64,000 bases of DNA from Aliivibrio finisterrensis. Lineage in GTDB: Bacteria > Pseudomonadota > Gammaproteobacteria > Enterobacterales > Vibrionaceae. The translations under genes were made by a program, and so were the position numbers. The notes beneath the pieces are model-generated. The model had not been told where the DNA came from. It made no database searches and saw only the letters and a list, made by a program, of their open reading frames with translations. Location of the stretch: the NCBI RefSeq assembly GCF_008933155.1, contig NZ_WBVP01000014.1, positions 36,551 through 100,550 on the forward strand. The letters are read 5' to 3'. Below, piece after piece: positions 29,069 to 39,168 of the stretch (positions within the stretch are counted from its first letter, which is position 1; each line of letters starts with the position of its first letter).

Positions 29069-30967
29069 TTATTTAGATAATAATTGATTCATTGCACTTA
29101 AAAATTGCGATGGATCATCTAAAGAGCCACGTTCAGCTAACATAGCTTGGCCAAGCAGCATTTCAACCCAACGACCAAATGCTTCTTCATCCGCTTCATC
29201 TGCCATTTGCTTGATAAGAGCATGTTCTGGGTTAATTTCAAAAATGTACTTAACTTCAGGAGCGGCTTGACCAGCGGCTTCTAGAAGTTTTGCCATTTGT
29301 GTTCCCATTTCAAAATCATCGGTTACAACAACAGCGGGTGTCGTTGCTAGTTTGAAGGTTGTACGAACCTCTTTCACTCGGTCACCCAAGTATGATTTAG
29401 TGCGCTCAACAACCGATTTGAACTCTTCTTCTGTTTCTTTTTGCTTTTCTTTTTCCGCTTCATCTTCAAACTTGCTTAAATCTAAGCCTGCTTTTGTGAT
29501 TGATTGGAATTGCTTACCATCGAATTCAGTTAAGTAGCTCATCAGCCACTCATCGATACGGTCATACATTAGAACAACTTCAATGCCTTTTGCTTTAAAT
29601 TGCTCTAGGTGCGGACTGTTCTTCGCCGCAGCATAGCTGTCTGCCGTTAGATAGAAGATCTTATCTTGTTCTTCTTTCATACGTTCAATATACCCAGCTA
29701 AGCTCATCGATTGCTCTGAACTGTCTTTATCCGTGGTAGCAAAACGCAATAAACCGGCAATTTTATCTTTATTCGCAAAATCTTCAGCCAAGCCTTCTTT
29801 TAGTACTTGTCCAAATTCTTTCCAGAAAGTTTGATATTTTCCATCATCTTTCTTCGCTGTTTTCTCAAGCATACCTAGTACACGTTTAGTACACGCGCTA
29901 CGTAATGACTGAGTCACTTTATTATCTTGAAGAATTTCACGAGATACGTTTAGCGGAAGATCATTTGAGTCAATCAAACCTTTAACAAAACGTAAGTAAC
30001 TCGGCATAAATTGTTCAGCGTCATCCATAATAAATACGCGTTGAACATACAGCTTCAAGCCACTTTTATGATCACGGTTCATCATATCAAACGGTGCTTT
30101 GGCTGGAATATATAGAAGGCTCGTGTAATCGTTTTTACCTTCTACTTTATTATGGCTCCAAGTCAGTGGATCAGCAAAATCATGAGATACGTGCTTATAA
30201 AACTCTTGGTACTCAGCATCTTCAATCTCTGATTTACTGCGAGTCCAAAGCGCTTGAGCCTTGTTTACTTGCTCCCACTTTCCTTCTTTATCTTTGCCGT
30301 CTTCGTCTTTTTCTACAGACCAAAGGGAAACAGGAATACCGATGTGATCAGAGTATTTACCAATCACTTCTTTTAGGCGCCACTCACTTAAAAACTCTTT
30401 ACCCTCTTCACGCATATGAAGAATAATATCCGTACCGCGAGTTTCTTTAATAATGTCTTCAATTGTATAATCACCCTCACCTTCAGAGTGCCACTGAACC
30501 GCTTGGTCTTTCGCTACACCCGCTTCACGCGTACGCACTGTTACTGCATCTGCAACAATGAACGCAGAATAGAAACCAACACCAAACTGGCCAATCAATT
30601 GAGAGTCTTTACTTTGATCATCTGATAGTTTTGAAAAGAAATCAGCAGTGCCTGATTTAGCAATCGTACCTAAATGCTCAATTACATCTTCACGGCTCAT
30701 ACCAATACCATTATCAGAAATGGTTAAGGTGTTTGCCGCCTCGTTAAAAGATAATTTGACACCAAGATCTGCATTACCTTCATAAAGTTCACCATTTGAT
30801 AGTGCTTTGAAACGTAATTTATCAGATGCGTCTGATGCGTTTGAGATTAATTCACGTAAAAAGATCTCTTTATTAGAATATAAAGAGTGGATCATAAGAT
30901 GAAGTAGCTGCTTAACTTCTGACTGAAAGCCGCGTGTTTCTTTGTTATTAATTGTTTGTTGGCTCAT
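29069..30967 (-). CDS. htpG: HSP90-family chaperone HtpG
   Basis: Cytoplasmic ATP-dependent chaperone that remodels clients together with DnaK. 632 aa (E. coli 624). The GHKL ATPase domain at the N-terminus shows [40 protein letters not shown] and [12 protein letters not shown]. The middle domain carries [11 protein letters not shown] and the catalytic-loop Arg region [12 protein letters not shown]; a C-terminal dimerisation domain follows. Divergent from toxR, the arrangement known in Vibrio cholerae, with a sigma-32-like promoter. Confidence 0.98.
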   Translation of the reverse strand: MSQQTINNKETRGFQSEVKQLLHLMIHSLYSNKEIFLRELISNASDASDKLRFKALSNGELYEGNADLGVKLSFNEAANTLTISDNGIGMSREDVIEHLGTIAKSGTADFFSKLSDDQSKDSQLIGQFGVGFYSAFIVADAVTVRTREAGVAKDQAVQWHSEGEGDYTIEDIIKETRGTDIILHMREEGKEFLSEWRLKEVIGKYSDHIGIPVSLWSVEKDEDGKDKEGKWEQVNKAQALWTRSKSEIEDAEYQEFYKHVSHDFADPLTWSHNKVEGKNDYTSLLYIPAKAPFDMMNRDHKSGLKLYVQRVFIMDDAEQFMPSYLRFVKGLIDSNDLPLNVSREILQDNKVTQSLRSACTKRVLGMLEKTAKKDDGKYQTFWKEFGQVLKEGLAEDFANKDKIAGLLRFATTDKDSSEQSMSLAGYIERMKEEQDKIFYLTADSYAAAKNSPHLEQFKAKGIEVVLMYDRIDEWLMSYLTEFDGKQFQSITKAGLDLSKFEDEAEKEKQKETEEEFKSVVERTKSYLGDRVKEVRTTFKLATTPAVVVTDDFEMGTQMAKLLEAAGQAAPEVKYIFEINPEHALIKQMADEADEEAFGRWVEMLLGQAMLAERGSLDDPSQFLSAMNQLLSK

Positions 30968-31010
30968 CTAAAACTCCGAAAATAACAGAATATATTTAAC
31001 TTGTTAATTG

Positions 31011-31039
31011 AAATAAGGACACTTATACCTCAATTCAAG
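31011..31039 (-). promoter_or_regulatory. Candidate sigma-32 promoter of htpG
   Basis: On the minus strand: CTTGAAT (31033-31039), 14-base spacer, CCTTATTT (31011-31018), against the consensus CTTGAAA...CCCCATnT. It is 44 bases upstream of the htpG start. Confidence 0.6.
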
Positions 31040-31105
31040 GTAAAGCAATGTAAAAAACACTGTTTTTTTGCTTTTTTTATACTATAAAATGCGTAATCAT
31101 ATGTT

Positions 31106-31148
31106 TTGACATAAAATAGACATTCTAAAAATGATACTTGATATCATT
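31106..31148 (+). promoter_or_regulatory. toxR promoter with overlapping palindromic operator candidate
   Basis: TTGACA (31106-31111), 18-base spacer, AATGAT. The -10 is embedded in a perfect dyad AATGATA-N5-TATCATT (31130-31148). A regulator binding there would block toxR transcription. The protein is unknown. Confidence 0.5.
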
Positions 31149-31181
31149 CAATAAGAATCACCATTACTGAGTTAACAACCA

Positions 31182-32063
31182 ATGAATATAGAAAATAACA
31201 AAATTATTATTGGCAACCGGTTTCTGTTCGATCCTAACGATAATAGCCTTATTGATACATTAAATGACGATGAGATTATTCGAATTGGAGGAAATGAAAG
31301 TCGTGTTTTAAGCCTACTTATTCAAGAACCAGGGAAGGTTGTTAGTCGTCATGAGTTACATGAGTATGTATGGCGAGATCAAGGATTTGAAGTCGATGAT
31401 TCTAGTTTAACACAAGCTATTTCGACGCTACGAAAAATGCTACAAGACCCAACTAAACTACCAGTTTATGTAAAAACAGTGCCTAAACGTGGTTATCAAT
31501 TTATTTCAACTGCCGTACATCAAGTCACGGATGATGTGCTAGAAAGCGCAGATGAAAATAATGATTCTTTAACGGATATCGATAACCCAACAATCGTTCA
31601 TCAAGAAGAATCACCTCAAGAGCTCACGGTGAATAGCTCCGCTAAAGAGCAAACTATAAATTCCGTAGCAAAAGAAAATATCACAACGAATCAGCCACAA
31701 GCTCACTTATCGTTACTTGGTACGCTAACTCTGATTATCGCTTTTATCTTGCCTATCATTGCTTATGTGAATCACACTCCAAAATCAGATGCATTTATAC
31801 AAGTAGCAAAATATGACGACGTGCCTATTTTCGTTCCTGTTAACCACCCTAATATCGATAAATGGCAGCCTTTGATTGAGCAATGTACTGTCTTTTATAA
31901 TTCAAACCATGTTGATACGCTAAAACCAATAGAAGTTATTGCAACGAGTGGCCAGCCAAATCAAATCACACTGAATTATATTCATAATGAAGAACACAGC
32001 GATCAAAGTATTAGTGTCCGATTATTGATTGATCAAAAAGGGGTAGATAAAGTATGTGGTTAA
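31182..32063 (+). CDS. toxR: Transmembrane transcriptional regulator ToxR
   Basis: Inner-membrane activator/repressor controlling porins and bile/acid responses in vibrios. 293 aa. The cytoplasmic OmpR/PhoB-like winged helix (residues 1 to about 112) has VVSRHELHEYVW, SSLTQAISTLRKML and TVPKRGYQF. A variable acidic linker (113-175) leads to one membrane span (about 177-196) and a periplasmic domain with Cys235 and Cys292, the pair that forms the redox-sensitive disulfide in V. cholerae ToxR. Overlaps toxS by 10 bases, so translation is coupled. The periplasmic domain differs most between species. Confidence 0.95.
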   Translation: MNIENNKIIIGNRFLFDPNDNSLIDTLNDDEIIRIGGNESRVLSLLIQEPGKVVSRHELHEYVWRDQGFEVDDSSLTQAISTLRKMLQDPTKLPVYVKTVPKRGYQFISTAVHQVTDDVLESADENNDSLTDIDNPTIVHQEESPQELTVNSSAKEQTINSVAKENITTNQPQAHLSLLGTLTLIIAFILPIIAYVNHTPKSDAFIQVAKYDDVPIFVPVNHPNIDKWQPLIEQCTVFYNSNHVDTLKPIEVIATSGQPNQITLNYIHNEEHSDQSISVRLLIDQKGVDKVCG

Positions 32064-32599
32064 ATAGCGAGCAACTCCCAATAGCAAAACGTTTTTTCCC
32101 CGTCGCTCTTCTTCTAATATCAATGTTAGGCAGTGGGTGGTTTTATTGGGAAAGCGACAGTAAAGTCGAACAACTATTAACATCTAAAGAATGGCAAAGT
32201 ATGAGTACCGTTCGTATTGATACTGATTATGATGACATGGGCCCTTTAAAACGCGCAGATATTAAATCTAATGTTGTCTATCTGCCAAATAAGACTTATT
32301 CAAAATCATCTACACTGACACTTTTTAGTGGCCCATCTGAGAATGTCCTCCCATTAACGATTAATGTTATGGAAACGGGGAACTGGGATTACAGCGGAGA
32401 TTACTTATTAATTGACCCTACTGAGTTTAAGGATGTTACCGCCAATGATAATAAAGATTTTTCTGGTTCGCAGAAAAAATTGATCATGCGCGTATTCAAA
32501 ATGGATGCTCAACAAAGTAAACGTGTTGATGTGGTTAATGATAAAACATTATTACTGACCAGCTTAAATTATGGCTCAGGTATTCTATTTTCTCATTAA
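32054..32599 (+). CDS. toxS: ToxR-stabilising membrane protein ToxS
   Basis: Single-span inner-membrane partner that protects ToxR from periplasmic proteolysis and, in V. cholerae, forms a bile-sensing heterodimer with its periplasmic domain. 181 aa: N-terminal span at about residues 14-31, then a beta-rich periplasmic domain (SDSKVEQLLTSKEWQSM onward). The ATG at 32054 lies inside the last codons of toxR. Ends before a strong terminator. Confidence 0.93.
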   Translation: MWLNSEQLPIAKRFFPVALLLISMLGSGWFYWESDSKVEQLLTSKEWQSMSTVRIDTDYDDMGPLKRADIKSNVVYLPNKTYSKSSTLTLFSGPSENVLPLTINVMETGNWDYSGDYLLIDPTEFKDVTANDNKDFSGSQKKLIMRVFKMDAQQSKRVDVVNDKTLLLTSLNYGSGILFSH

Positions 32600-32624
32600 A
32601 ATAGCTTTCGTTAACTGAACATCA

Positions 32625-32665
32625 CAATAAAAATCCGAGATGGTAATCACCTCGGATTTTTATTG
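32625..32665. terminator. Terminator between toxS and yfcE
   Basis: Fifteen-bp perfect inverted repeat CAATAAAAATCCGAG / CTCGGATTTTTATTG, loop of 11, with embedded A and T runs that serve both convergent genes. Confidence 0.9.
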
Positions 32666-32702
32666 TCTAATCAATAGTCTTCTTCTTACCCAATAATTGA
32701 TG

Positions 32703-33254
32703 CTATTTTAGCTCAATGGAATTCAATACATTTCTATCAAAATCAAGAACAGACAAACAACTACCATCAAGTAAACCATAGCTCGGTTTTCCGCCTTCGT
32801 TACGAGGAAAAGTCGTTGAACCCGGGTTAAAAATAATCTGTTCTCCTTGCCATTCAGCTACCGTAATATGCGTATGTCCATGAGCGATGATATCTCCCTT
32901 CTTTAATAAAGGGCGTTTGTCGGCATTATAAATATGACCATGCGTTAAAAATAATTTCTGCCCCGTAGGCAACAACACAATATTGTAATCAGACATAATA
33001 GGAAAAGATAACAGCATTTGATCGACTTCACTGTCACAATTCCCTCTCACTGCGATGATAGACTCTGTGTATTGATTTAATAATTCAGCTACAGCGATAG
33101 GATCATGACCTTCAGGGATCGGGTTTCTTGGCCCAAAATTTATCAGATCACCAAGAAGAATTAAATGATCTGCTTTAGAAGCAGTAAACGCATCAATCAT
33201 ACGTTGAGTCGCAGGCAATGAGCCATGTAAATCAGAGGCAAAAAATAATTTCAC
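32703..33254 (-). CDS. yfcE: Metallophosphoesterase YfcE
   Basis: Calcineurin-like phosphodiesterase, 183 aa. All metal-ligand motifs are present in order: SDLHGS, GDLINFG, RGNCDSE, LTHGH and AHGHTH. E. coli YfcE is a Mn-dependent phosphodiesterase with activity on bis-pNPP; its physiological substrate is unknown. The start is GTG at 33254 with AAGGA 5 bases upstream; a longer reading adds 11 residues beyond the ribosome binding site and the family start. Divergent from yfcH, like the close yfcE/yfcH linkage in E. coli. Confidence 0.93.
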   Translation of the reverse strand: MKLFFASDLHGSLPATQRMIDAFTASKADHLILLGDLINFGPRNPIPEGHDPIAVAELLNQYTESIIAVRGNCDSEVDQMLLSFPIMSDYNIVLLPTGQKLFLTHGHIYNADKRPLLKKGDIIAHGHTHITVAEWQGEQIIFNPGSTTFPRNEGGKPSYGLLDGSCLSVLDFDRNVLNSIELK

Positions 33255-33387
33255 AAGAATCCTTACAGTATTTAAGAGCCATTTCAAAACTCAAGTATAA
33301 AGGAAAATCCAATGAAAGTTGCCAATCAGTGAACTCAATTTATACTTAACTTAAACGACAGTTATAAATATCTTGCAGGGAGATGGG

Positions 33388-34293
33388 ATGAAAATACTCA
33401 TTACGGGAAGTACAGGGTTGATCGGAAAACAGTTATTGGATCACCTTAAAGGTCATGAGCTAGTGCTTCTGACGCGCAATATAGAAAAAGCTCAATCTTC
33501 ATTAGCTCATTTAGCTTTACCTCACGTTGATTTCATTTCGGATCTTTCTTCACTTTCCGATCTTAATAATATTGATACTGTTATTAATTTAGCAGGGGAA
33601 CCGATTGCTGATAAAAAATGGACCCGTAAACAAAAAAAAATCATCTCTGATAGCCGATGCAAGTTAACTGAGCAATTGGCACAACTCTGCCTAGCATCAA
33701 CAACACCACCACGATGCTTTATATCTGGATCAGCCATTGGTTATTATGGGGATAATGGCCAAAAAGATATTGATGAAGACACTAAGATAATCTCTGCTGA
33801 TTTTGCTCATCAAGTCTGCCAGCAGTGGGAAAATAAGGCACTACAAGCTCAAAGTAAAAATACTCGCGTTTGTATCATACGAACGGGGGTCGTATTATCT
33901 CCTTTAGGAGGTGCTCTAAAAAAAATGTTACTGCCTTATAAATTAGGTTTAGGTGGCCCAATTGGAAATGGAAAACAATACCTATCTTGGATTCATATTG
34001 ATGATATGGTTTATGGTATTTTGCATTTAATGACACAAGAAGAAAGCCAAGGTATTTATAACTTAACGGCCCCTCACCCTGTCTCTAATCGCTTATTTAG
34101 TCAAACTTTAGCAAAGACATTAAAACGTCCACACTTTCTATTTACTCCAAACATTATCATTAAAGGTATATTAGGAGAAGCTTCTGTTCTACTAACAGAC
34201 AGTCAACGAGTTCGACCAAAGCGAATCGTCCATGAAGGATTTAAATTTCGCTATTCTCGAATCGAGTCTGCACTCAAACAATTATTAAGCTAA
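33388..34293 (+). CDS. yfcH: TIGR01777-family NAD(P)-binding epimerase-like protein YfcH
   Basis: A 301-aa extended-SDR protein. N-terminal Rossmann motif ITGSTGLIGKQL, then NLAGEPIADKKW, SGSAIGYYGDNG with the family tyrosine, LGGPIGNGKQYLSWIHIDDM and a C-terminal DUF1731-type end (LTDSQRVRPKRIVHEGFKFRY). Its reaction is unknown; related proteins are loosely called cell-division inhibitor-like, without proof. The start is ATG at 33388 with GGAG 5 bases upstream, not the TTG at 33373. Confidence 0.9.
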   Translation: MKILITGSTGLIGKQLLDHLKGHELVLLTRNIEKAQSSLAHLALPHVDFISDLSSLSDLNNIDTVINLAGEPIADKKWTRKQKKIISDSRCKLTEQLAQLCLASTTPPRCFISGSAIGYYGDNGQKDIDEDTKIISADFAHQVCQQWENKALQAQSKNTRVCIIRTGVVLSPLGGALKKMLLPYKLGLGGPIGNGKQYLSWIHIDDMVYGILHLMTQEESQGIYNLTAPHPVSNRLFSQTLAKTLKRPHFLFTPNIIIKGILGEASVLLTDSQRVRPKRIVHEGFKFRYSRIESALKQLLS

Positions 34294-34300
34294 AAATTAG

Positions 34301-34348
34301 AATGATTGGAAGAAACAATATTATAAATATGTTAACTCCAATCATTTT
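34301..34348 (+). terminator. Possible terminator of yfcH
   Basis: AATGATTGGA / TCCAATCATT, a perfect 10-bp stem, but with a 26-nt loop, followed by TTTT, just after yfcH. The following stretch to 34613 holds only a doubtful 65-codon minus ORF. Confidence 0.45.
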
Positions 34349-34613
34349 CACCAAAATGGAACATAAGAACTTAAAAGAGAACACCCATCAATTTTAATTC
34401 GTACTCAAACCAATTAAGTGATTCCCCCTTAATTCTACCAAAACCCTTCCACTATAAGCATTCTCATTTGAAATAATTAACCGATGGATTACTCTATCCA
34501 GACTGTCAAGAAAACTACTAATAAACAAAGGTATAAGCTTACGCTGTGCGTGTTTGTTTATTTTAAAATTACACAGCATTATTAATGCCATAACTTTTAC
34601 AGTATGGCTATCA

Positions 34614-34642
34614 TTGAAATCTGGATGAATTTTAATTATAGT
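34614..34642 (+). promoter_or_regulatory. Sigma-70-type promoter of proVWX
   Basis: TTGAAA, exactly 17 bases, TATAGT, ending 43 bases before the proV start. Osmotic induction is expected from the operon but no regulator site is recognised. Confidence 0.65.
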
Positions 34643-34685
34643 ACTAATGAATTATCAATACGCATATCTTGCGAAGGACTTAAAA

Positions 34686-35873
34686 ATGAATCCCATACTG
34701 GAAGTTAAGGGACTGTACAAAGTGTTTGGTGAAGACACTAACCGCGCATTTACATTGATTGATGAAGGCGCAAATAAAGAAGAAGTTTTTGAGAAAACAG
34801 GGTTGACCATCGGTGTTAACGACGTATCTCTAAGTATTCAAGAAGGTGAAATTTTCGTCATTATGGGCCTGTCTGGCTCAGGAAAATCCACTCTAGTTCG
34901 TCTCCTCAATCGACTTATCGAACCAACTCAAGGCAGCGTTTTTCTGAAAGGAAAAGACATAGCTCATATCTCAGAAGAAGAACTCCGCGAAGTACGCCGC
35001 AATAATATCTCAATGGTATTTCAAAACTTTGCTCTAATGCCGCACATGACCGTTATCGAAAATGCGGCTTTTGGTTTAGAGCTTGCTGGTGTAGAAATAA
35101 AAAAACGCAAACAATGCGCACTAAGTGCATTAGAAAGAGTTGGACTTGATGTATACGCAGAGTCTTACCCTGATGAATTATCTGGTGGTATGAAACAACG
35201 CGTTGGTCTAGCAAGAGCACTCGCTTGTGATCCCGATATTCTATTAATGGATGAAGCCTTCTCTGCTCTTGATCCTTTGATTAGAACAGAAATGCAAGAT
35301 GAGCTTATCCGCCTACAAAATGATGATAAACGTACTATTGTCTTTATTTCTCACGATTTAGATGAAGCCATGCGCATTGGTGACAGAATTGCGATTATGC
35401 AAAATGGTGAGGTAGTTCAAGTCGGCACTCCTGACGATATCCTCAACAACCCCGCAAATGATTATGTTGAAGCCTTCTTTCGTGGTGTTAATGTCGCGAA
35501 CGTCTTAACTGCCAAAGACATTGCTCGTAAAAAACCTGCCGCCATGTTTAAGAAATCAGAACATGATGGTCCAGCATCTGCTCTTCAGTATCTAATGGAT
35601 AATGACAGAGAATATGGCATCGTTGTAGATAAGAGTAGCCTCTATTCTGGCATCGTCTCTGTTGACTCTCTTCGCGAGGCACATAACGACAACAACTCTC
35701 TTGTCAGTGCTCAACTTACAGATGGTGTAACACTCAAACCAAACCAAGCGATCAATGATATTTTAGGCGTAGTGGCTAATGTTCCTTACTCTGTACCTGT
35801 GGTTGACGAGAGTGGTAAGTATTTCGGTGTTGTGACTAAATCACGACTGCTTCAGACGTTAGATAAGGGGTAG
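34686..35873 (+). CDS. proV: Glycine betaine/proline ABC transporter ATPase ProV
   Basis: ATPase of the ProU osmoprotectant importer. 395 aa (E. coli 400) from the ATG at 34686, with GAAGGA 7 bases upstream; an earlier ATG at 34647 lacks a site. Walker [11 protein letters not shown]-loop [12 protein letters not shown], signature [15 protein letters not shown], Walker [15 protein letters not shown]-terminal region (about 275-395) resembles a pair of CBS domains, which in OpuA-type transporters sense ionic strength. First gene of proV-proW-proX with gaps of 4 and 2 bases. Confidence 0.97.
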   Translation: MNPILEVKGLYKVFGEDTNRAFTLIDEGANKEEVFEKTGLTIGVNDVSLSIQEGEIFVIMGLSGSGKSTLVRLLNRLIEPTQGSVFLKGKDIAHISEEELREVRRNNISMVFQNFALMPHMTVIENAAFGLELAGVEIKKRKQCALSALERVGLDVYAESYPDELSGGMKQRVGLARALACDPDILLMDEAFSALDPLIRTEMQDELIRLQNDDKRTIVFISHDLDEAMRIGDRIAIMQNGEVVQVGTPDDILNNPANDYVEAFFRGVNVANVLTAKDIARKKPAAMFKKSEHDGPASALQYLMDNDREYGIVVDKSSLYSGIVSVDSLREAHNDNNSLVSAQLTDGVTLKPNQAINDILGVVANVPYSVPVVDESGKYFGVVTKSRLLQTLDKG

Positions 35874-35877
35874 AACG

Positions 35878-36960
35878 ATGTCATCAGAACAAACAAACAA
35901 TGACCCATGGTCACAAACAGCACCAACAAGCGATGACCCATGGGGACAAGTTGGCGATACATCAGCCTCGGCTGATTGGTTAAATCATGAAACTATCGAA
36001 GTAAATACTTTTGACCCCTTAAATCCTTTTGAGGAAGCAGTACTTCCTGTCGATGTTTGGGTGGAGTCTGGCTTAAACTGGTTAGTTGAACATGGTCGTC
36101 CATTATTTCAAGCCATTCGTGTACCGATTGATTTTATCTTAAGCTCTTTTGAAACGGCATTAGTATCAACACCAGCACCATTCATGCTTCTTATTTTATT
36201 TTTATTAGCATGGCAATTTTCGAACCTTAAGCTAGGGATCTCAACGGCAGCTTCATTACTCGTTATTGGCCTTATCGGTGCTTGGTCTGAAGCCATGACC
36301 ACTCTGTCATTAGTGATGACCTCTGTCTTTTTCTGTTTACTTATCGGGTTACCGATGGGGATTTGGCTAGCAAGAAGCAAAACCGCCGCAAAATTCGTTC
36401 GCCCAATCTTAGATGCAATGCAAACAACCCCAGCCTTTGTTTACCTAGTTCCAATTGTAATGTTATTTGGTATCGGTAATGTCCCCGGTGTTGTTGTAAC
36501 CATTATTTTTGCACTGCCTCCTGTCGTACGTTTAACCATTCTAGGTATTCAACAAGTACCAGAAGAGTTAATCGAAGCGGGTCATTCATTTGGTGCCAGC
36601 AAAAAGCAAATGCTGTATCGAATTCAGCTGCCACTTGCCCTACCAACGATTATGGCCGGTGTTAACCAAACCTTAATGTTATCTCTATCTATGGTAGTTA
36701 TTGCGTCAATGATCGCGGTAGGTGGATTGGGTCAAATGGTATTAAGGGGTATTGGACGACTGGATATGGGGCTAGCAGCAGTTGGTGGCTTAGGTATTGT
36801 AATACTCGCCATTTTACTAGACCGAATCACTCAAGTATTAGGGGTAAACGCAGGTAATACTAAATTACGTTGGTATAACATGGGCCCTGTCTCTATTTTG
36901 CTAAATATTTTTACTCAAAAAAAAGAACCAAAAAAAGAACTACAACTTAAGGAGAAATAA
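35878..36960 (+). CDS. proW: Glycine betaine/proline ABC permease ProW
   Basis: Inner-membrane permease of ProU. 360 aa (E. coli 354). A hydrophilic N-terminal tail of about 95 residues with two DPWxQ-like repeats (NDPWSQTA and DDPWGQVG) precedes the binding-protein-dependent transport domain with the EAA-type loop [34 protein letters not shown] segment near residue 240. Tightly spaced after proV and before proX. Confidence 0.96.
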   Translation: MSSEQTNNDPWSQTAPTSDDPWGQVGDTSASADWLNHETIEVNTFDPLNPFEEAVLPVDVWVESGLNWLVEHGRPLFQAIRVPIDFILSSFETALVSTPAPFMLLILFLLAWQFSNLKLGISTAASLLVIGLIGAWSEAMTTLSLVMTSVFFCLLIGLPMGIWLARSKTAAKFVRPILDAMQTTPAFVYLVPIVMLFGIGNVPGVVVTIIFALPPVVRLTILGIQQVPEELIEAGHSFGASKKQMLYRIQLPLALPTIMAGVNQTLMLSLSMVVIASMIAVGGLGQMVLRGIGRLDMGLAAVGGLGIVILAILLDRITQVLGVNAGNTKLRWYNMGPVSILLNIFTQKKEPKKELQLKEK

Positions 36961-36962
36961 TA

Positions 36963-37970
36963 ATGATTAATTCATGGAAGAAAGCACTGACAGCAAGTAT
37001 CGTTTCCACTCTAGCTTTATCATCAAACGTATGGGCTGAAAAGCTCCCAGGTGAAGGCGTTACAGTGCAAGCTCTTCAATCTACAGTTGCAGAAGAAACG
37101 TTTCAAACATCAATTGTAAACCGAGCGCTTGAAGAGCTAGGTTATGATGTAAAACCAACAAAAGAAGTTGATTACAACGTAGCTTATACGTCGATCGCAA
37201 AAGGTGATGCAACATTCCTTACTGTTGGCTGGTTTCCACTTCATGCCGATAAATACAAAATGTCTGGTGGTGATGATAAGTTCTATCGTCAAGGTCAATA
37301 CGTGAGCGGTGCTGCTCAAGGTTACCTAATTGATAAAAAAACCGCGGAAAAGTATGGCATTACAAACATTGGGCAATTAAAAGATCCTAAATTAGCTAAA
37401 TTGTTTGATGCTGACGGTGATGGCAAAGCAGATCTTACTGGCTGTAACCCTGGATGGGGTTGTGAAATGGTGATCGAGCATCAAATTGGTGCTTATCAAC
37501 TTGAAGACACTGTCACGCATAATCAAGGTAATTATGCTGCAATCATTGCTGATACAATTTCACGCTACAAAAATGGTGAATCCATTCTCTACTATACTTG
37601 GACTCCTTACTGGGTAAGTGGCGTATTGGTTCCTAATAAAGATGTAGTCTGGTTAGAAGTACCTTTCTCATCACTTCCGGGGGATCGTAAAAATGTCGAT
37701 ACCACATTATCTAATGGTAAAAACTACGGTTTTGAAATGAACTCTATGCGCATCATTGCTAATAAAGAGTTTGCGGCACAAAACCCTGCAGCAGCTAAAT
37801 TATTTGAAATCATCAAACTAAACATTAATGACGTTAGTGCACAAAACATGATGATGAGTAAAGGTAAAAACAGCTCAGCTGATATTGAATCTCACGTTAA
37901 TGGCTGGATAAAAGCAAATCGACCTTTATTCAACTCTTGGTTAGCTGAAGCGAAAAAAGCAGCGATCTAA
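36963..37970 (+). CDS. proX: Periplasmic glycine betaine-binding protein ProX
   Basis: Substrate-binding protein of ProU. 335 aa (E. coli 330). Signal peptide residues 1 to about 25 with cleavage after NVWA. Mature domain has the family features [18 protein letters not shown] and [15 protein letters not shown], with tryptophans that form the betaine-binding aromatic cage, and a conserved Cys pair (CNPGWGC). Ribosome binding site AAGGAG is 7-8 bases before the ATG. Ends in a strong terminator. Confidence 0.97.
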   Translation: MINSWKKALTASIVSTLALSSNVWAEKLPGEGVTVQALQSTVAEETFQTSIVNRALEELGYDVKPTKEVDYNVAYTSIAKGDATFLTVGWFPLHADKYKMSGGDDKFYRQGQYVSGAAQGYLIDKKTAEKYGITNIGQLKDPKLAKLFDADGDGKADLTGCNPGWGCEMVIEHQIGAYQLEDTVTHNQGNYAAIIADTISRYKNGESILYYTWTPYWVSGVLVPNKDVVWLEVPFSSLPGDRKNVDTTLSNGKNYGFEMNSMRIIANKEFAAQNPAAAKLFEIIKLNINDVSAQNMMMSKGKNSSADIESHVNGWIKANRPLFNSWLAEAKKAAI

Positions 37971-38013
37971 CTTACGTAGTTAATATTAATAACCTCATTA
38001 TTTGAGAACACTG

Positions 38014-38048
38014 AAAAGACCAATGGCATCTGCTATTGGTCTTTTTTA
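38014..38048 (+). terminator. Terminator of proVWX
   Basis: Stem AAAAGACCAAT / ATTGGTCTTTT with additional GC pairs inside, followed by a T-run. Confidence 0.9.
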
Positions 38049-38124
38049 TATTTAAAAAATCAATGAACGACGACTCAACTCTGCTTTATACTCATCTTAA
38101 CGTTACTCATTAGAGATAAAATTC

Positions 38125-38952
38125 ATGACGCGAACCATATTTATTACAGGCTGTTCAACAGGTATTGGCTATACTGCTGCCCATCAATTACAGCAGCATG
38201 GCTTTAACGTTATAGCCTCATGCCGAAAACAAGAAGACGTCGCACGATTGCAAAGCGAAGGGTTAACCTGTCTCTATTTAGACTATAGCGACTCACAAAG
38301 TATTACTAACGCGGTTGCAGATATAATTAGACTGACTGATGGTAAATTATACGGATTGTTCAATAATGGCGCATATGGTCAAGCTGGAGCACTTGAAGAT
38401 CTACCAAGGGAAGCATTAAAGGAGCAGTTCGAGGCAAACTTCTTTGGTTGGCATCAATTAGTCACAGAACTGCTTCCGGTAATGAGAAAGCAAGATGAAG
38501 GCCGTATCATTCAAAACAGCTCTGTATTAGGTTTTGTTGCGATGAAATATCGTGGTGCTTATAACTCATCAAAGTTCGCAATTGAAGGCTGGACTGATAC
38601 ATTACGCCTAGAACTCTCAGTGACAAATATCAAGATAAGCTTAATTGAACCAGGTCCAATTGAAACCGAATTCCGCTCTAATGCACTGAAAGCATTTAAA
38701 AAATGGGTAAATATAGATAACAGCTACCACAAAGAAAAGTACCTTACTCAACAACAACGACTTGAAAAAGAACAATCCGGTAGTGCTTTTGTCCTTCCGG
38801 CAGATTCTATTATTCCTCCCCTGCTCCACGCACTTAATTCATCAAGACCAAAAGCTCGTTATCGAGTCACCTTTCCAACTCATTTGTTTTCGGTTCTAAA
38901 AAGATTATTACCAACAAAGTGCTTAGATATGATCTTAAATAAGAGTGATTAA
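38125..38952 (+). CDS. Short-chain dehydrogenase/reductase (YbbO-like)
   Basis: A 275-aa classical SDR. Cofactor motif TGCSTGIG at residues 8-15, NNGAYGQAG (NNAG equivalent), catalytic Ser in QNSSVLGF and YNSSK (Tyr/Lys). An Arg after the second strand (SCRKQEDV) suggests NADP(H) preference, an inference. The sequence resembles E. coli YbbO, and the gene lies beside the YbbN homologue as in E. coli. YbbO acts on aldehydes and lipids in vitro; the true substrate here is unknown. No clear terminator follows the stop. Confidence 0.85.
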   Translation: MTRTIFITGCSTGIGYTAAHQLQQHGFNVIASCRKQEDVARLQSEGLTCLYLDYSDSQSITNAVADIIRLTDGKLYGLFNNGAYGQAGALEDLPREALKEQFEANFFGWHQLVTELLPVMRKQDEGRIIQNSSVLGFVAMKYRGAYNSSKFAIEGWTDTLRLELSVTNIKISLIEPGPIETEFRSNALKAFKKWVNIDNSYHKEKYLTQQQRLEKEQSGSAFVLPADSIIPPLLHALNSSRPKARYRVTFPTHLFSVLKRLLPTKCLDMILNKSD

Positions 38953-39010
38953 CCTAACTTTATAGTATCATCGCTGTGTAATAATTAATAAATATGAGAA
39001 AAGAGTAAAA

Positions 39011-39044
39011 ATGTAATATTAGTGTCATATTAGAATCGTATATT
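39011..39044 (+). promoter_or_regulatory. PhoB-type (pho box) promoter for the 21-residue ORF
   Basis: Direct repeats ATGTAAT and GTGTCAT (39011-39017 and 39022-39028) are separated by ATTA, the 7-4-7 layout of a pho box (CTGTCAT-N4-CTGTMAY). TATATT (39039-39044) follows after exactly 10 bases, the spacing known for PhoB-activated promoters. No sigma-70 -35 element is present, as expected for PhoB dependence. Seen directly; regulation by PhoB is inference. Confidence 0.65.
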
Positions 39045-39082
39045 CATTCTATCCGGTAGATGGTGTTTTTTCAGAGGTGAAT

Positions 39083-39148
39083 ATGACACTAGGTAAAATC
39101 AACTGGATCTGTGTGAGTGTTGCGGTTGCGGTATTCATACTGATCTAA
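39083..39148 (+). CDS. Putative 21-residue single-span membrane protein
   Basis: A 21-codon ORF starting MTLGKINWICVS, with an unbroken hydrophobic stretch from about Trp8 to the C-terminal Ile, enough for one short membrane span. AGAGGTG ends 4 bases before the ATG, a strong ribosome binding site. It lies about 33 bases downstream of the predicted start of transcription and is followed by a perfect terminator at 39169-39200, so it forms its own transcript of about 150 bases. I do not recognise the protein. The transcript could instead (or also) be a small regulatory RNA. Confidence 0.6.
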   Translation: MTLGKINWICVSVAVAVFILI

Positions 39149-39168
39149 TAGCCACTTACACTTAGAAT

